A DNA stretch of 37,953 nt from Parachlorella kessleri (lineage: Eukaryota; Chlorophyta; Trebouxiophyceae; Chlorellales; Chlorellaceae): positions 1 through 37,953 of the forward strand of contig BBXU01001010.1 in NCBI GenBank assembly GCA_001598975.1, written 5' to 3'. How positions within the stretch are numbered: the stretch's first letter is position 1; each line of letters starts with the position of its first letter. The notes under the pieces are model-generated. The model saw nothing but the letters and a program-made list of their open reading frames with translations, had not been told where the DNA came from and did not search any database. A program made the translations under genes and the position numbers. Shown piece by piece: positions 11,701 through 21,500 of the stretch.

Positions 11701-14700
11701 TGCTGCGCCAGCTTCTCCTTCTATTGGAACCTGCCCAGAGTGCTGCCGCCTTTGAGGCCTCACTCCCCGTTCGTGAGCAGCTTTACGGGTAAACCATGAG
11801 CACCCTGAAACATGGTTCGGCATGCTGCCTTGACATAGGCATGCTTTCTCCAGCTGGGCGCTGGCACGAGTACCTAGGCATGCTGTGATCCTTCCAAAAC
11901 ATCTAGCATAAAGGATAAACCATTGGTGTGTTACTCTGTGACTGCCTCTGCCTAGTAGACTTTTGCTTTCGAGTTTACAAGAAGCTTTATGTCAGGGCTA
12001 GGTCGATCCAGCATAAGTGCCGCCCCACCTGTCACCTGTCACCTCTGCTCTAGCTGCAGGCTACTGGCACACCTACTGAAGTCATCGCCGGAGCGGGCCG
12101 CCCTGCTGCAGCCAGCAAGCTCCCCCTCTGTGCAACCACACACTAAAGATTCCCAGCACCAAGCGGCAGTGGTACCTCAGCAGGAACAGCAGCTGCTAGC
12201 AGCAGTGCGCAGTTTCTTCCAGCACGCCGCGCAGGACGTCCTGCAGTGTGTGGAGGCAGCTGTGCGCTTTGGTGGTGCAGAGCAGCAATTAATAGGCGAG
12301 ATGCTGAAGCAGGTAAAGCCCAAAGGGGCTTGTATAGCGCCGCTGACGCTGCCGGAGAAGAAGCAGTGGGCCAAGGCAGGCAACCAGCTCATCCCTGTCA
12401 GCAAGCTGCACCCCCTGGATGCTGTGGAGCAGCTGTACAACCAGCATGGGGAGGGTCTTCTGCGAGGCGCAGCAGCAGGGGCGAGTGTCCCAGCCGAGCA
12501 GGGCTTGTTCCGGCCGGGCGACTTCCTGTGGACGGTGGCCCAACGGGGCCTGCAGTTTGTGGGGTCACTGGCTAGCTCAGGGTCTGACCCAGCGCTGGCT
12601 TTGGCGTGCTTCCCAGTGCTGCACTACCTCATCCTCGGCACACGCAAACACGGGGCCACGCTACAAAAGTCCTACGTGGTCCTGCGTGAGGAGCTTCAGC
12701 AGGCCCTGGGACCTGAAGTGCTGCGGCCTTGGGCCATCAACGAGCGGGCTGACGCTAGCAGTCGCGCTTTGGCTGCACGGCAGGTGCCTCAGCCTTTGCT
12801 TGTGCATCCGCAGCCAAACCAAGATCGGCAGCTGGAGCAGCGGGGCATGCCGAGCCAGCCACAGGCACAGTCGGGGCCCACAGCTTCTGCTGCCTACACA
12901 GGTGGAGGCTCGGATGCCAACCCCCCCTCGCAGCCTTCTCTGTCCCTTGCGGGAACGGCAAGCAGCAGCCACGGCACGAGCCAGAACCGCTGCACAGCGG
13001 CTGTATACAGTTCCGACCAGTGCATCTACAAGCTGAGGACTCTTGACGTGGGTGCTGAGCTGCCGGTGACCGCTTTGCTGCAGACGGGCACCTCTGCTCT
13101 GAAGGTGAGTAGAGACTGAGGTGACATGAAGTATCCTGTGACCGTGAAGGCATGTACAGAGTTAAGTGAGGGGCCCACCAAAGTGTACCTTCTTCCGACT
13201 CGTCAGCAGCGGGCATCCTGCTGCTAGTCTAGGACTGCATTGACGTTCAGGACAGGGTCCCATTTCCAGGGGTCACTTGCTAATATTGGTGGCATGAAGC
13301 CTGCCCTCATCACGCCGGTAAGCAACATAACATGACACGGTTCTCTTTCAACACTGACTGTGCTTCTGGCTGCAGGAGCAGGCCAACCGTGGGGTTAGCC
13401 TTCTACTTGAACTCCAAGACTACAGTGGCCCCGATGGCACTGCCCAGAGCTGCCGTGTGGAAGTACAAAAAGCTGAGCTGAAACAGCGGCTCCTCAAGGA
13501 CGTGCCCAGGTTAGCGGATCCCGCAGCATGCTGTCAGACACTGATACAACCGTTGGTCTGGAAGGCATGATCGTTGCTTGTCATGACGCTGCATGCAATA
13601 GATTGTGCGTCAGAAGTCGTCGGCCATGTCCTTAAACACATCCGCATGGTGGAAAACAGATTGACTAGATCCCTGACCCTTGACAGCTGGAATGTCTTCC
13701 ATGCACCTGCCCTGCAGTGGCGATCTCCGCCATCATCCAGTGGTGCTCCGGCTGACGCACTTGCGCCTGTATGACAGGACTACCCAGGGCGTCGCACTGC
13801 TGAAGTGCTCAAGCCGAACCACGTGAGACTCTGCGCCTTGCAACTGGCACTCTGACGGCTGCACAGCAAGCTATGTGCCCCTCATTGCTAGGTTCCAGGG
13901 TCGCTAGACTTATGGGTGCCTGCATCTCGTTGCCCTCTTCAGAACCTGAGACCGCGCCCCATGTGCAGTGATGGCACTTTTTTATACATCACTAGAGTGC
14001 ATCCCTCCTTCACCCCCTGTTACAGGATCGAGGTCCAGCCAGTTTCTGGCACTGCTGATGCGCTGCGCAGTCGCGCCCGCCAGGGTGCTGACCAGCGTTA
14101 CTCAGTTGTGCGGCAACAGCAGCAGCAGCCTGCTGGCCAGGCCTCGCCTCCCTCGCCCTCTGTTGACTCTGTGCGGCAAGCAGTGCCTCCCTTCCAGCGG
14201 GGCATGCATGCGCTGGGAAGCGCTCCTACGGTCGCCTACCATCACTCGCAGACCCAGGCTGGCATTGGCATGAGCCAGCATGCCACCCAGGGCACCAAGC
14301 GGCCAGCACCTGCCACAGCGGCAGCTCAGCAAGGCCGCGATGTCAAGAGGCGCTACGGCGAGGATGTGTCAGTGCTGTGCAGCCAGGCGGGCCCTTCTGG
14401 GGCAGCGGCATGCCAAGGCCAGCAGCATGCTGCACCACAAGCCACACAGCCTACAGCCAAGCCCACAGCATCCCAAAGCGTCGCCAGCCTGGTTCGTCCT
14501 GAGGATGGCATGGACCCTGCGAAGCTGGCACAGCTGAAGCACCTCAATGCCATCATTGGTCAGCTAATGAGCCAAGGCCACAGCAAGGATACAGCCAAGT
14601 GGGCGCTTGCGAAAGTCCCCGGCCGGACACAGCTGGCTGTGCAGGAGGCAGTGCGCCTTGCAGGGGGTCACCTGCAACTGGTGCAGCGGGTTGTACGGCA

Positions 14701-14824
14701 GCTGGAGGGGATGGGCTACGGCAAGGACGAGGCGGAGGGGGCAGCCAAACGAGTATGGAGGCAGGACTTGCCTGCTTCACAGCTGGTCCGCTTGGCGGTG
14801 GAGTGCCTGCTTGCCAAGCCCTGA
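2751..14824 (+). CDS. CDCA7-type zinc finger / MMS22L-like / OB-fold / UBA composite protein (26 exons)
   Basis: Exons by GT-AG signals and frame: 2751-2979, 3071-3179, 3308-3564, 3871-4028, 4184-4344, 4551-4882, 5075-6231, 6427-6584, 6793-6877, 7070-7264, 7504-7602, 7886-8119, 8338-8583, 8763-8930 (GC donor), 9206-9373, 9603-9731, 10062-10191, 10454-10647, 10865-11000, 11183-11418, 11640-11788, 12060-13104, 13270-13317, 13376-13509, 13718-13822, 14026-14824. They total 6861 nt, about 2286 residues, with no in-frame stop. The ATG at 2751 is the first after an in-frame TGA at 2736. Order of parts: zinc finger about residues 143-260; Ala/Gln/Ser-rich linker with a KRKR basic patch near 571; MMS22L-like helices about 761-1690; OB-like segment about 1898-2030; two UBA-like repeats 2187-2286. 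Known roles: CDCA7 proteins recruit HELLS/DDM1 in DNA-methylation maintenance; MMS22L acts with TONSL in fork repair. The join is inferred from continuous frames. The long exons 5075-6231 and 12060-13104 each span a linker and both neighbouring parts, which favours one protein, but two or three genes cannot be excluded. Least certain are the exon 12 start (a 5' extension to about 7817 or 7760 is open) and the exon 18 acceptor. Confidence 0.6.
3308..4344 (+). other. zf-4CXXC_R1 (CDCA7-type) zinc-finger region
   Basis: Three exons encode the signature of the CDCA7 C-terminal zinc finger: CxxC then CHSCRQK (residues 151-163), CRHC (171-174), GRWCGSCLETRMGE (187-200), WRCPGCRGICTCS (211-223), a KxGxLxxxAxxxG stretch and finally AHYLV. 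In the family this cluster of about eleven cysteines binds zinc and recognises DNA or hemimethylated nucleosomal DNA. Two departures from vertebrate CDCA7 are visible: CxxC rather than Cx4C at residues 171-174, and SAENCT after CTCS where CDCA7 has SFC. The subclass (true CDCA7 orthologue or the related plant class) is therefore left open. Confidence 0.9.
3674..3831 (+). repeat. 81-bp tandem duplication inside intron 3
   Basis: Copy 1 (3674-3754) and copy 2 (3755-3831) share almost the whole unit, which starts TTCAATAGGTGCAGTGCACC and ends GTACTAGGCATT. There are only a few substitutions and an indel. Each copy carries the near-palindrome GGTGCAGTGCACC. It lies within the 306-bp intron that splits the zinc finger and does not touch its splice sites. 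Confidence 0.9.
6109..12385 (+). other. MMS22L-like helical region
   Basis: Exons 8-22 encode almost only amphipathic helices. Several segments follow the order and spacing I recall for vertebrate MMS22L: PADVQSYVVRRMLCQ then PARYAVLKSWLQLAFSL; a QLGDVWQQLLVW helix; HPLCTYVLSTFVRRNL with AVVALRFVE; ADATLAVLRPLLRQLLLLLE followed by LYGLLAHLLK; and QQLLAAVRSFFQHAAQDVLQ near the end. MMS22L pairs with TONSL to load RAD51 at broken forks. The similarity is judged from memory and by helix order, so a profile search against PF14910 and PF14911 is the deciding test. Downstream of the last matching block another helical block (FLWTVAQRGLQFVG to LREELQQALG, about 12525-12720) has no counterpart I recognise. 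Confidence 0.6.
13021..14055 (+). other. OB-fold-like segment, POT1/Telo_bind-like pattern
   Basis: The end of the 12060-13104 exon plus exons 13270-13317, 13376-13509, 13718-13822 and the start of 14026-14824 encode a beta-rich stretch. It runs YKLRTLDVGAELPVTALLQ, VSLLLELQDYSGPDG, CRVEVQKAELKQRLLKDVP and VVLRLTHLRLYDRTTQGVAL. The strand order and the (I/V)xRxxxLxxYxxxTQG element resemble the first OB fold of POT1, which binds single-stranded DNA. The assignment is inference from pattern only. Alternatives are an RPA-like or RMI1-like OB fold. Confidence 0.4.
14522..14821 (+). other. Two UBA-like C-terminal repeats
   Basis: The last 100 residues form two three-helix units: IIGQLMSQGHSKDTAKWALA with a following AVQEAVRLAGG helix, and VVRQLEGMGYGKDEAEGAAK with LVRLAVECLL. 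The second has the MGY loop and the acidic/Ala helix typical of ubiquitin-associated domains. The first replaces the usual Met-Gly loop with SQGH. UBA domains bind ubiquitin. TDRD3 and other genome-stability proteins also combine OB folds and UBA domains. Confidence 0.5.
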
Positions 14825-15514
14825 AGCAGCTAGCTGCAGCACCAGTTTGTCTTATCCTTATAGAGCAGCAGGTATGTCTGTACATCCGATGCTTTTTTGT
14901 TTCGTTTTGGAGGGCTAAAGAGAGTGTGGCACTGTGGTAACAGCACTGTTTTTACTTCGGCAAGCTTGCAGTTCTGGGATCTAGGCAGGTAGATATCTGG
15001 TAGTTTCTGTCTTGTTACAGCACTTGCCTGTAGCGAATGACTGCTGTGTTTCGGGAGTTAGTACTTGTTGACCAAAGAAGTGTGTATGGCATCTGCCGGA
15101 ATCCCTATATGTTTGTATTGGCCTCAACGCCGGTGATGCAGGCCTGTATACGTCTGTGACAAGGCGGTGAGGACACATTTGGTGCGTCCACTACAAGTTG
15201 TAGTCTACAAGGCAAGGCACACAGGCCAGCACAATCCCTCCCAGCCATGACATCATGACTCAAAAGAGTTTCGATAGCTTCATCACTGAAGAGTTTCAGT
15301 CGTTACCTTATGACATCTCGGGGGTCCAAGGTTGCAGTCATAACGTCACCATTAGTAGATATGCTTTAAGTCTTTGCCACCTGAAGGCTACGGGACCGGT
15401 GACAGACGTTCACTTGACATGCGCTCACTTTGTGGTACCTTTTGGGTTTAGGCGCGGAGGCGATCACTCTCAAGCCCGCCTGCATGCAGCACCAGTAGTT
15501 GCTAGACGCCGGGA
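14825..15514. other. Intergenic region between two same-strand genes
   Basis: This 690-bp gap should hold the 3' UTR of the upstream gene and the promoter of the LRR gene. A short palindrome CTACAAGTTGTAG lies at 15191-15203, and a TGACATCA-like site at about 15248. No gene or convincing core promoter element is seen. Confidence 0.4.
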
Positions 15515-18500
15515 ATGGCAACTCCCTCTCGGCCTTGCTTGATCGGGAGCGAGGAAGCGTTTGAGCTGCTAGAGGGTCTGCAGCAGGCAGCTCCCCCTGG
15601 AGCTTTGGAGCAGCAGCAGCAGCACGCGGTGCTTGTGCCCGCCCAGCCTGCAGGCTTTGCTGAGGTACCTGGCCAGGAGGCAGCACAGCCCGAACCTCTG
15701 CCATGCAGCCCCGCAGCTTCCCCGGCTGTGTGCGCAGTGGAGGGCCCAAACGACTCGCAGACCCCAGGGCATGTGTTACTGCCAGTGCCAGTCAGTCCAC
15801 CCTCGGAACCCCCCAACAACCAGGAGCAGCAACAGGAAGCTGCTGTTGCTCTCCCACTTCGAGCAAAAACTTCGCTAGCCCAAGCCTACCTTAGTGAATG
15901 TCGGGGTTTGCAAGTGGACCCGCACTGCAGCACGCTTCAAGTCTTCAACACCGTGCCAGAATCACTGCGGGTGACTTTTCAGCCACGGGTGATGCCGCGC
16001 ACCCACGCAGGTGAACCTGGTGCAATGAACCTGAGGCTGTAGGTGCAGCTGCTGAATATGGGCATGCTTAATGAATCGATGTGGGGGATCCTGTAAATGA
16101 CCTTTTCATGCAAAGGGTTCATTGAATGGGCTTCCACGAACCCTTGTAGAACTCGCCCTCTGCTGGGATTATGGGGTGCAGGGGGCGCAGTGTTTTTGCT
16201 GAACACTATGGCGGCACCAACTGTGGCGGGGGAGCAGGCAGCAGCGGTCACAGCCAGCGGCAATGGCCAGCAACAGAGCGCACCTCCCTCCCAGTTGCAG
16301 CTGCTGGCAGCGTTGTGGGTGCTATTTGGTAAGCAGGATGCTGGCGACTCCGAGGAGCCATTCCGGCTGCTGTTGCTACATCATCTGGACCTATCTGGCA
16401 CCCAGGTTTGTCAGTGGTAATGCAAGTTGTTACAACGCCAGCCTGTCTAGACATCGATGTCCACTGATTTAGTTCGAATGGCCTTGTCCCAGTTGGCTGC
16501 TGTTGCATCGTTCAACATACATGAAATGCGCTCCCACAAGGTAGCCGGGCTGGGCGGTAGGCCGCAAGGCATGTCACTCCTAACGCTGTCCTGCAGCTGG
16601 GGCCCGTGGCAACAAAACATCTTCTGGGGTCTGGCGAAAGGCTCCGCCACTGGCACACGCTGGCAAGCCTGAGCCTTTCTGGCTGTGGCCTGCACAGGGG
16701 TAAGTATTGTGGGCCGGTCTAGGACTTCTGGGCGAGGGCAGCACCTTGGGCTTGGGACTGCGGTTTGAATGGGGGCAGCTGATACGGAGATTGACTGGCC
16801 TTTCTTACAGAATCCCAGTTCCTACAGCGTTTTCCAGGCTTCCCATCAATAAAAACCATCTTTGGCATGTGCTGCCAACATTGTCCTGTCGTTGGCAAAC
16901 TGCTCCTTTACCATGTTACACAAACATTTGCTGGTTTTTGAGCTGGTTTATCACCCTGTACGGTGGAGCGCGTTGCAGCGGCAAGATGCCCGTACCATGG
17001 CGCTGCTGCAGATTTTTTTTCCCAGGTGGGGTGCGCTGATTCGCTCAGCTTCTACCGCAGCCTGACCCGGCTGGACCTCTCACACAACCCTCTGGGCACC
17101 GCCCCGGAAGGACAGCCCGTCAAGGCGTACGATGCCCTGAACTTTGCCTTCATGTGGCGGGAGGCTCCCTTGGAGTATCTGAACCTGGCATACACAGGTG
17201 GGTGGAGACAGGTGAGGTCTCAGCATCTCAGAGTGGTATGCTGGGGCGCCTGCTGCCTTTCTATGGGGGCAATGCTGAGTTGGGCCACCGACATCCAGAT
17301 TTGTGTGTGAGACTGTGTTTCAAATGCCTCCACCTGGATGCACCAAAGCAAGCCATGTGGTTCCGTCACCCCCCAGCCAGCCATCAGCCAAGTATAGTAC
17401 TCCAGGTGTACAACACAGACGGGTGCCCATATTTCCATAGATACTTGCCCATGCCACACCTGCAGGCCTCACTGCAACAGACCTGGACCACCTGCTGTGG
17501 CGGCTGTGTGACTATGGTCCGTTGCGGGACAGCAGCGGCCAAGCGGTGGGGCCTGCTCCCACAGGGACCCGAGCCAGTCTGAGGTACCTGGAGCTGGGTC
17601 CGCCTGGTGGGGGCGGCGCATGGGATGACAACCTAGGTGAGTCGCGCACCTGTAAGATCGGTAGTGGGGTAATGGGTCTATGCAGGAATAAGCCTATGGT
17701 TGGCCCTGATGTTTTGGGCCCACATGCACAGTGCATGGTACCATCAGTCCCTCGGGTGGATTGCATAGTAGGCTCCGCAGTTGATGGGTGTGGAGACCCT
17801 GCATGCATTGGCTCGCGTTGCTGCAGTTGTGCGGCTGCAGCGAGCCATCCAGGCCGTGCCTCTGCTGGAACGCCTGGTGCTGCATGGGCTGACTGAGGAG
17901 GCCCAGCAGCAGCAGCTGGCTGCGGCCTGGAGGGCAGCCAAGGCAGATGGAGCAGAGTGTCACAGCGGGATGCTACCAGGCCAGCCGTCGGCCTTCTGCC
18001 TGTCCACCCTGCCGCTGTGAGTTGTAAGCAGGAAGGTTTATAGGGTTAAGAAAGGCAGCATGGCTGCCCTGCCACTGCTGACTTGACTGAGGTTGGCATG
18101 TTACTGCAGATGGGGCGCGCATTAAGATGGCGCTTTGTGGTCCTCTAACAACGGCTTTGTGTCAAGTTTTGTTTCGGCCGTCAATGTTGACTCGTTGCTT
18201 CCTGCAGGGAGCAGCGCTGTTCAGTGGAGGTGGCGCCCCAGGAGCATGTGCTACCTGGGCCCGACACACCCCCGCCTGCGCAACAGCTGGTACGCCAGCA
18301 TCGTGATCGCACCAGGGAGCATTTCTTACGTAGCCCTGCTGCATATGTACTCACAACCTTGATGGTATGCATTTCCGCTTGTAAGGGGCCAATGTGAAGG
18401 TCGGCTTACCATGTGCAATGGCATTAGGTAACAAAACGCAGGGTATCTCCTGTGAGCCCGTCGGCCTGTTTGCCTGCAGGGTGTCCATGATGAGGCCAAC

Positions 18501-21500
18501 TTCCTGGGTGGCGGGAGCGCGGAGCGGGCGCAGCTGAACAACCCAGGGCCCCACCTTGTGCAACAGCGCATTGACACGATGCCAGCCGTTGGGCAGGCAG
18601 AGGGTGCGGCAGGTGCGCAGTCGTAACTGTAACGACGTGCCCTAAGCCTCCATTGGGGCGAGTGGCCGTTTCCTTTTGCTGTTAGACGGTACTACTGCAT
18701 GATCTGTGCTTGGTGGGATGGCAAGATGGTTAGTGAGGAGCCAGTGCTTCGCAAGCGTTGTTTTCCTTCCATGCCTGCTGCAGATGTGCACCCTGGGTTG
18801 CTACCTCGTCAGCGCCCCAAGCCACTCGCCAGCCGGCCCCCCAGGTCAAGAGTTTCCCTCAGTGGTTACCAGCCTTGTCTTGCTTCTGGAAGAGCCTGCA
18901 ACACATCCAGTCAGTTGCTGAGCCAGTTCGGTAGCTGGCCCAAGTATTTGCCCAGAGTGCACTCAACTGTTTTAGTGGCTGCATGCAGGGCCCAAGGCCA
19001 GGCTCAGCAGCATGCACAGCTGCACCAGGCCCTGCAAGCTACGGGCGGCGGCAGGCAGAGAGCGAGAACAGAGGAGCCGCCTGTGCGAGAGACTGTGGCC
19101 ATGCTGCAGCAGCAGATCACATTTCGGCGGCAACAATCGCAGCAGCATGCTTTGGGCGGTGACATGGGACGCAGTGGAGCAGGTCAGTGTAGTCACAATA
19201 AATGCTTTGCCTGGGTTACTGATTTGGTGGCGTGCTGTGCTGGTAGGATACGGGGCTTGTGAGGGCCAAAATGCTATGGATGACCGGTGTGATAGCATAG
19301 GGTGGGCACATGTGTAGAGACGCCCCTGTACTTGCTGTAGCCGCCTTGGCCTGCCGCATGCGACCCATGCGCGCTCCTTCCAATGACCCATCTCCTGTTG
19401 TGCATCAGCAGAGGCGCAATCCTTGGGGCAGCCATCTGGCCACCAGCGGGCTGCTGGGAGGGGCGGCAGTAGGGCAAAGCGCAGCCAGCAGGCCCACCGG
19501 GCGGGCAGGGCGGGTGGCGGCAGGGCAGACCAGCTGCCCAGCTTTGAGATTGACCTCATGCAGGACTCGCCCCCTGATGCAGCAGGTAGGTCACGCTGGC
19601 TGCACTCACCAGCTAGGGCAGGTGGCGACTTGCATACGGCTTGCCCTGTTGGTGGGCGTGCTCGGTGCAAGGGCAGCACGGATATGTTTATACTGCTTGT
19701 AACACTTATGGTAGTTGACTCCCTGGTCAGGTTGGTGCAAGAAGCGTGGCCGTCGTATTGATGACCATGCATCCAGTGGTTCTTGTAAGACATCAATGCC
19801 TTACTTTCTTGGGTGAGTGACCCGTCTGCTTGCAGGCGTGGATGACTACTATGACTACTATGCCGAGGACGAGGCGGACAGCGGGGAAGAGGATGCGCAG
19901 CTCAAAGCGCAGCAAGCCAGGTGGGTGCATGTTGCACTCATCACTGCAATTATCATTAGATCTGCTTGCGCCTTGGACGACCACCTTCGCCCTACAACAT
20001 CATCATGACTGAGAGATGAGTACATGTGTGGCACTTTGTTTGAATATAGAGGATGAACAATGCGTCAGAGGACGCATTCCCTGATCTGTCGAGCGTCCTG
20101 CCTACAGGGACAGGGAGATAGCCGATGACGACAAGATGGCACCGATATACAGGAAGGAGGTCAAGGCTATGATCAGGTGGGGTAAACGGCCAGAGCTGAT
20201 GCGATGTAGGTGTTAGCGAGAGGTCAGAAGTTCGCTATGAAGGCTGCGGAGGCAGGTCCTGCTTGTAGGGTAGGCACCACTGAGTTAGTTAGGTACCTAA
20301 TGGGTCCAAGACGGGACCGTCTGAAGTGGGCTGCCCCAGGGAGGCTAATAAAACACTTGCACTCTGGCTCATCAGGTGCACTTCTGAGCCCATTTTAAAG
20401 CATCACCGACCATCCCTGCCAATGCTCAGCACGCAAGAGGCCTGGGCTGCCACTTTCCTCAGCACATGCAGTCAAAATTGCTGTGAGAAACGAACTGATT
20501 TATTGATTATTTAAAGTGCAGCCAAATTGAGGATGCAGCTGACCGCGAAGAGGCCAGCAAGATGTATAAGGTCTACAATACAGCCTCCTATGCCTGGGAC
20601 AGGTGCGCTGGAGGAGGGCACGTGCCTGTTGCTTGTTCTGCATGGACTGAAGTGCAGGTGGCTTCCTAATAGGGCTTCTTAATAGGGCGATTACATTGAC
20701 TCCAGGGGCTTCTTAGAATGCACGTGGGCTTGCTTACGCAGGCAGGGCATCCAAATGCACCCCCTGCCGCACCTGCTAAATGGAGCTTCCACTTAATAGA
20801 CATACCCCTACCTCCGTACGTGGCTGCAGGCGGCGGTGGCAGAACCCCGACAAGCAGTTCCCAGACCAGCCACAGCAGCTGGGGGCGCTGAACAGGCTGT
20901 ACGACCTCCTGGAGGCCCGCCGCTTGCGGCCGCGCTTCCCTTTCCCCCTCCGCCAGCCGGGTGAGTTGTAGGTGTTGGAGAGCCTCAAGCTGCTTAAGTG
21001 GCTTCCTATTGCTAGGTGATTATGAATCTGTTCTTGGAACGCATTTATGCCGGCATCTGCAAGCAATCTCCCCGTCTCTACCAGTGGTTAAAGCTATCAC
21101 TGTGTGGCGACTTCCCCTGGCAGCCAGTGTGGGTCTAGATTGCAGTGAAGCTGGCGCATCCAGGATCTGCCTAGTTGGCCGGTCTTTTGTAGTAAGTCAC
21201 AAAGCTTTCAGTGGTGCGGCTGTACAGGCGGAGGCAGGCAGGCATATGAGCAGCCTTCCCCCAAGCGTGTTGCCTCAAGGCCTGCACGGCCTCCTCCACA
21301 GCAAGAAGCAGCAGCAGCCGCCCCTCAGAGAGCAGAAGCCAGTGAGGATGCTGCAGCAGCACTAGCCCCTGCCCCTCGCCAAGCCAAAGCCAGTGGCGAT
21401 GCTGCAGCAGAGACAGCTGTCAGGAGGCAGCGGCGGAAGCAGGAGGCCAGAAGGGCGGCCCAGCTCTTAGTGGACGCTGGTAGCGAGTCGGAGTCAGAGC

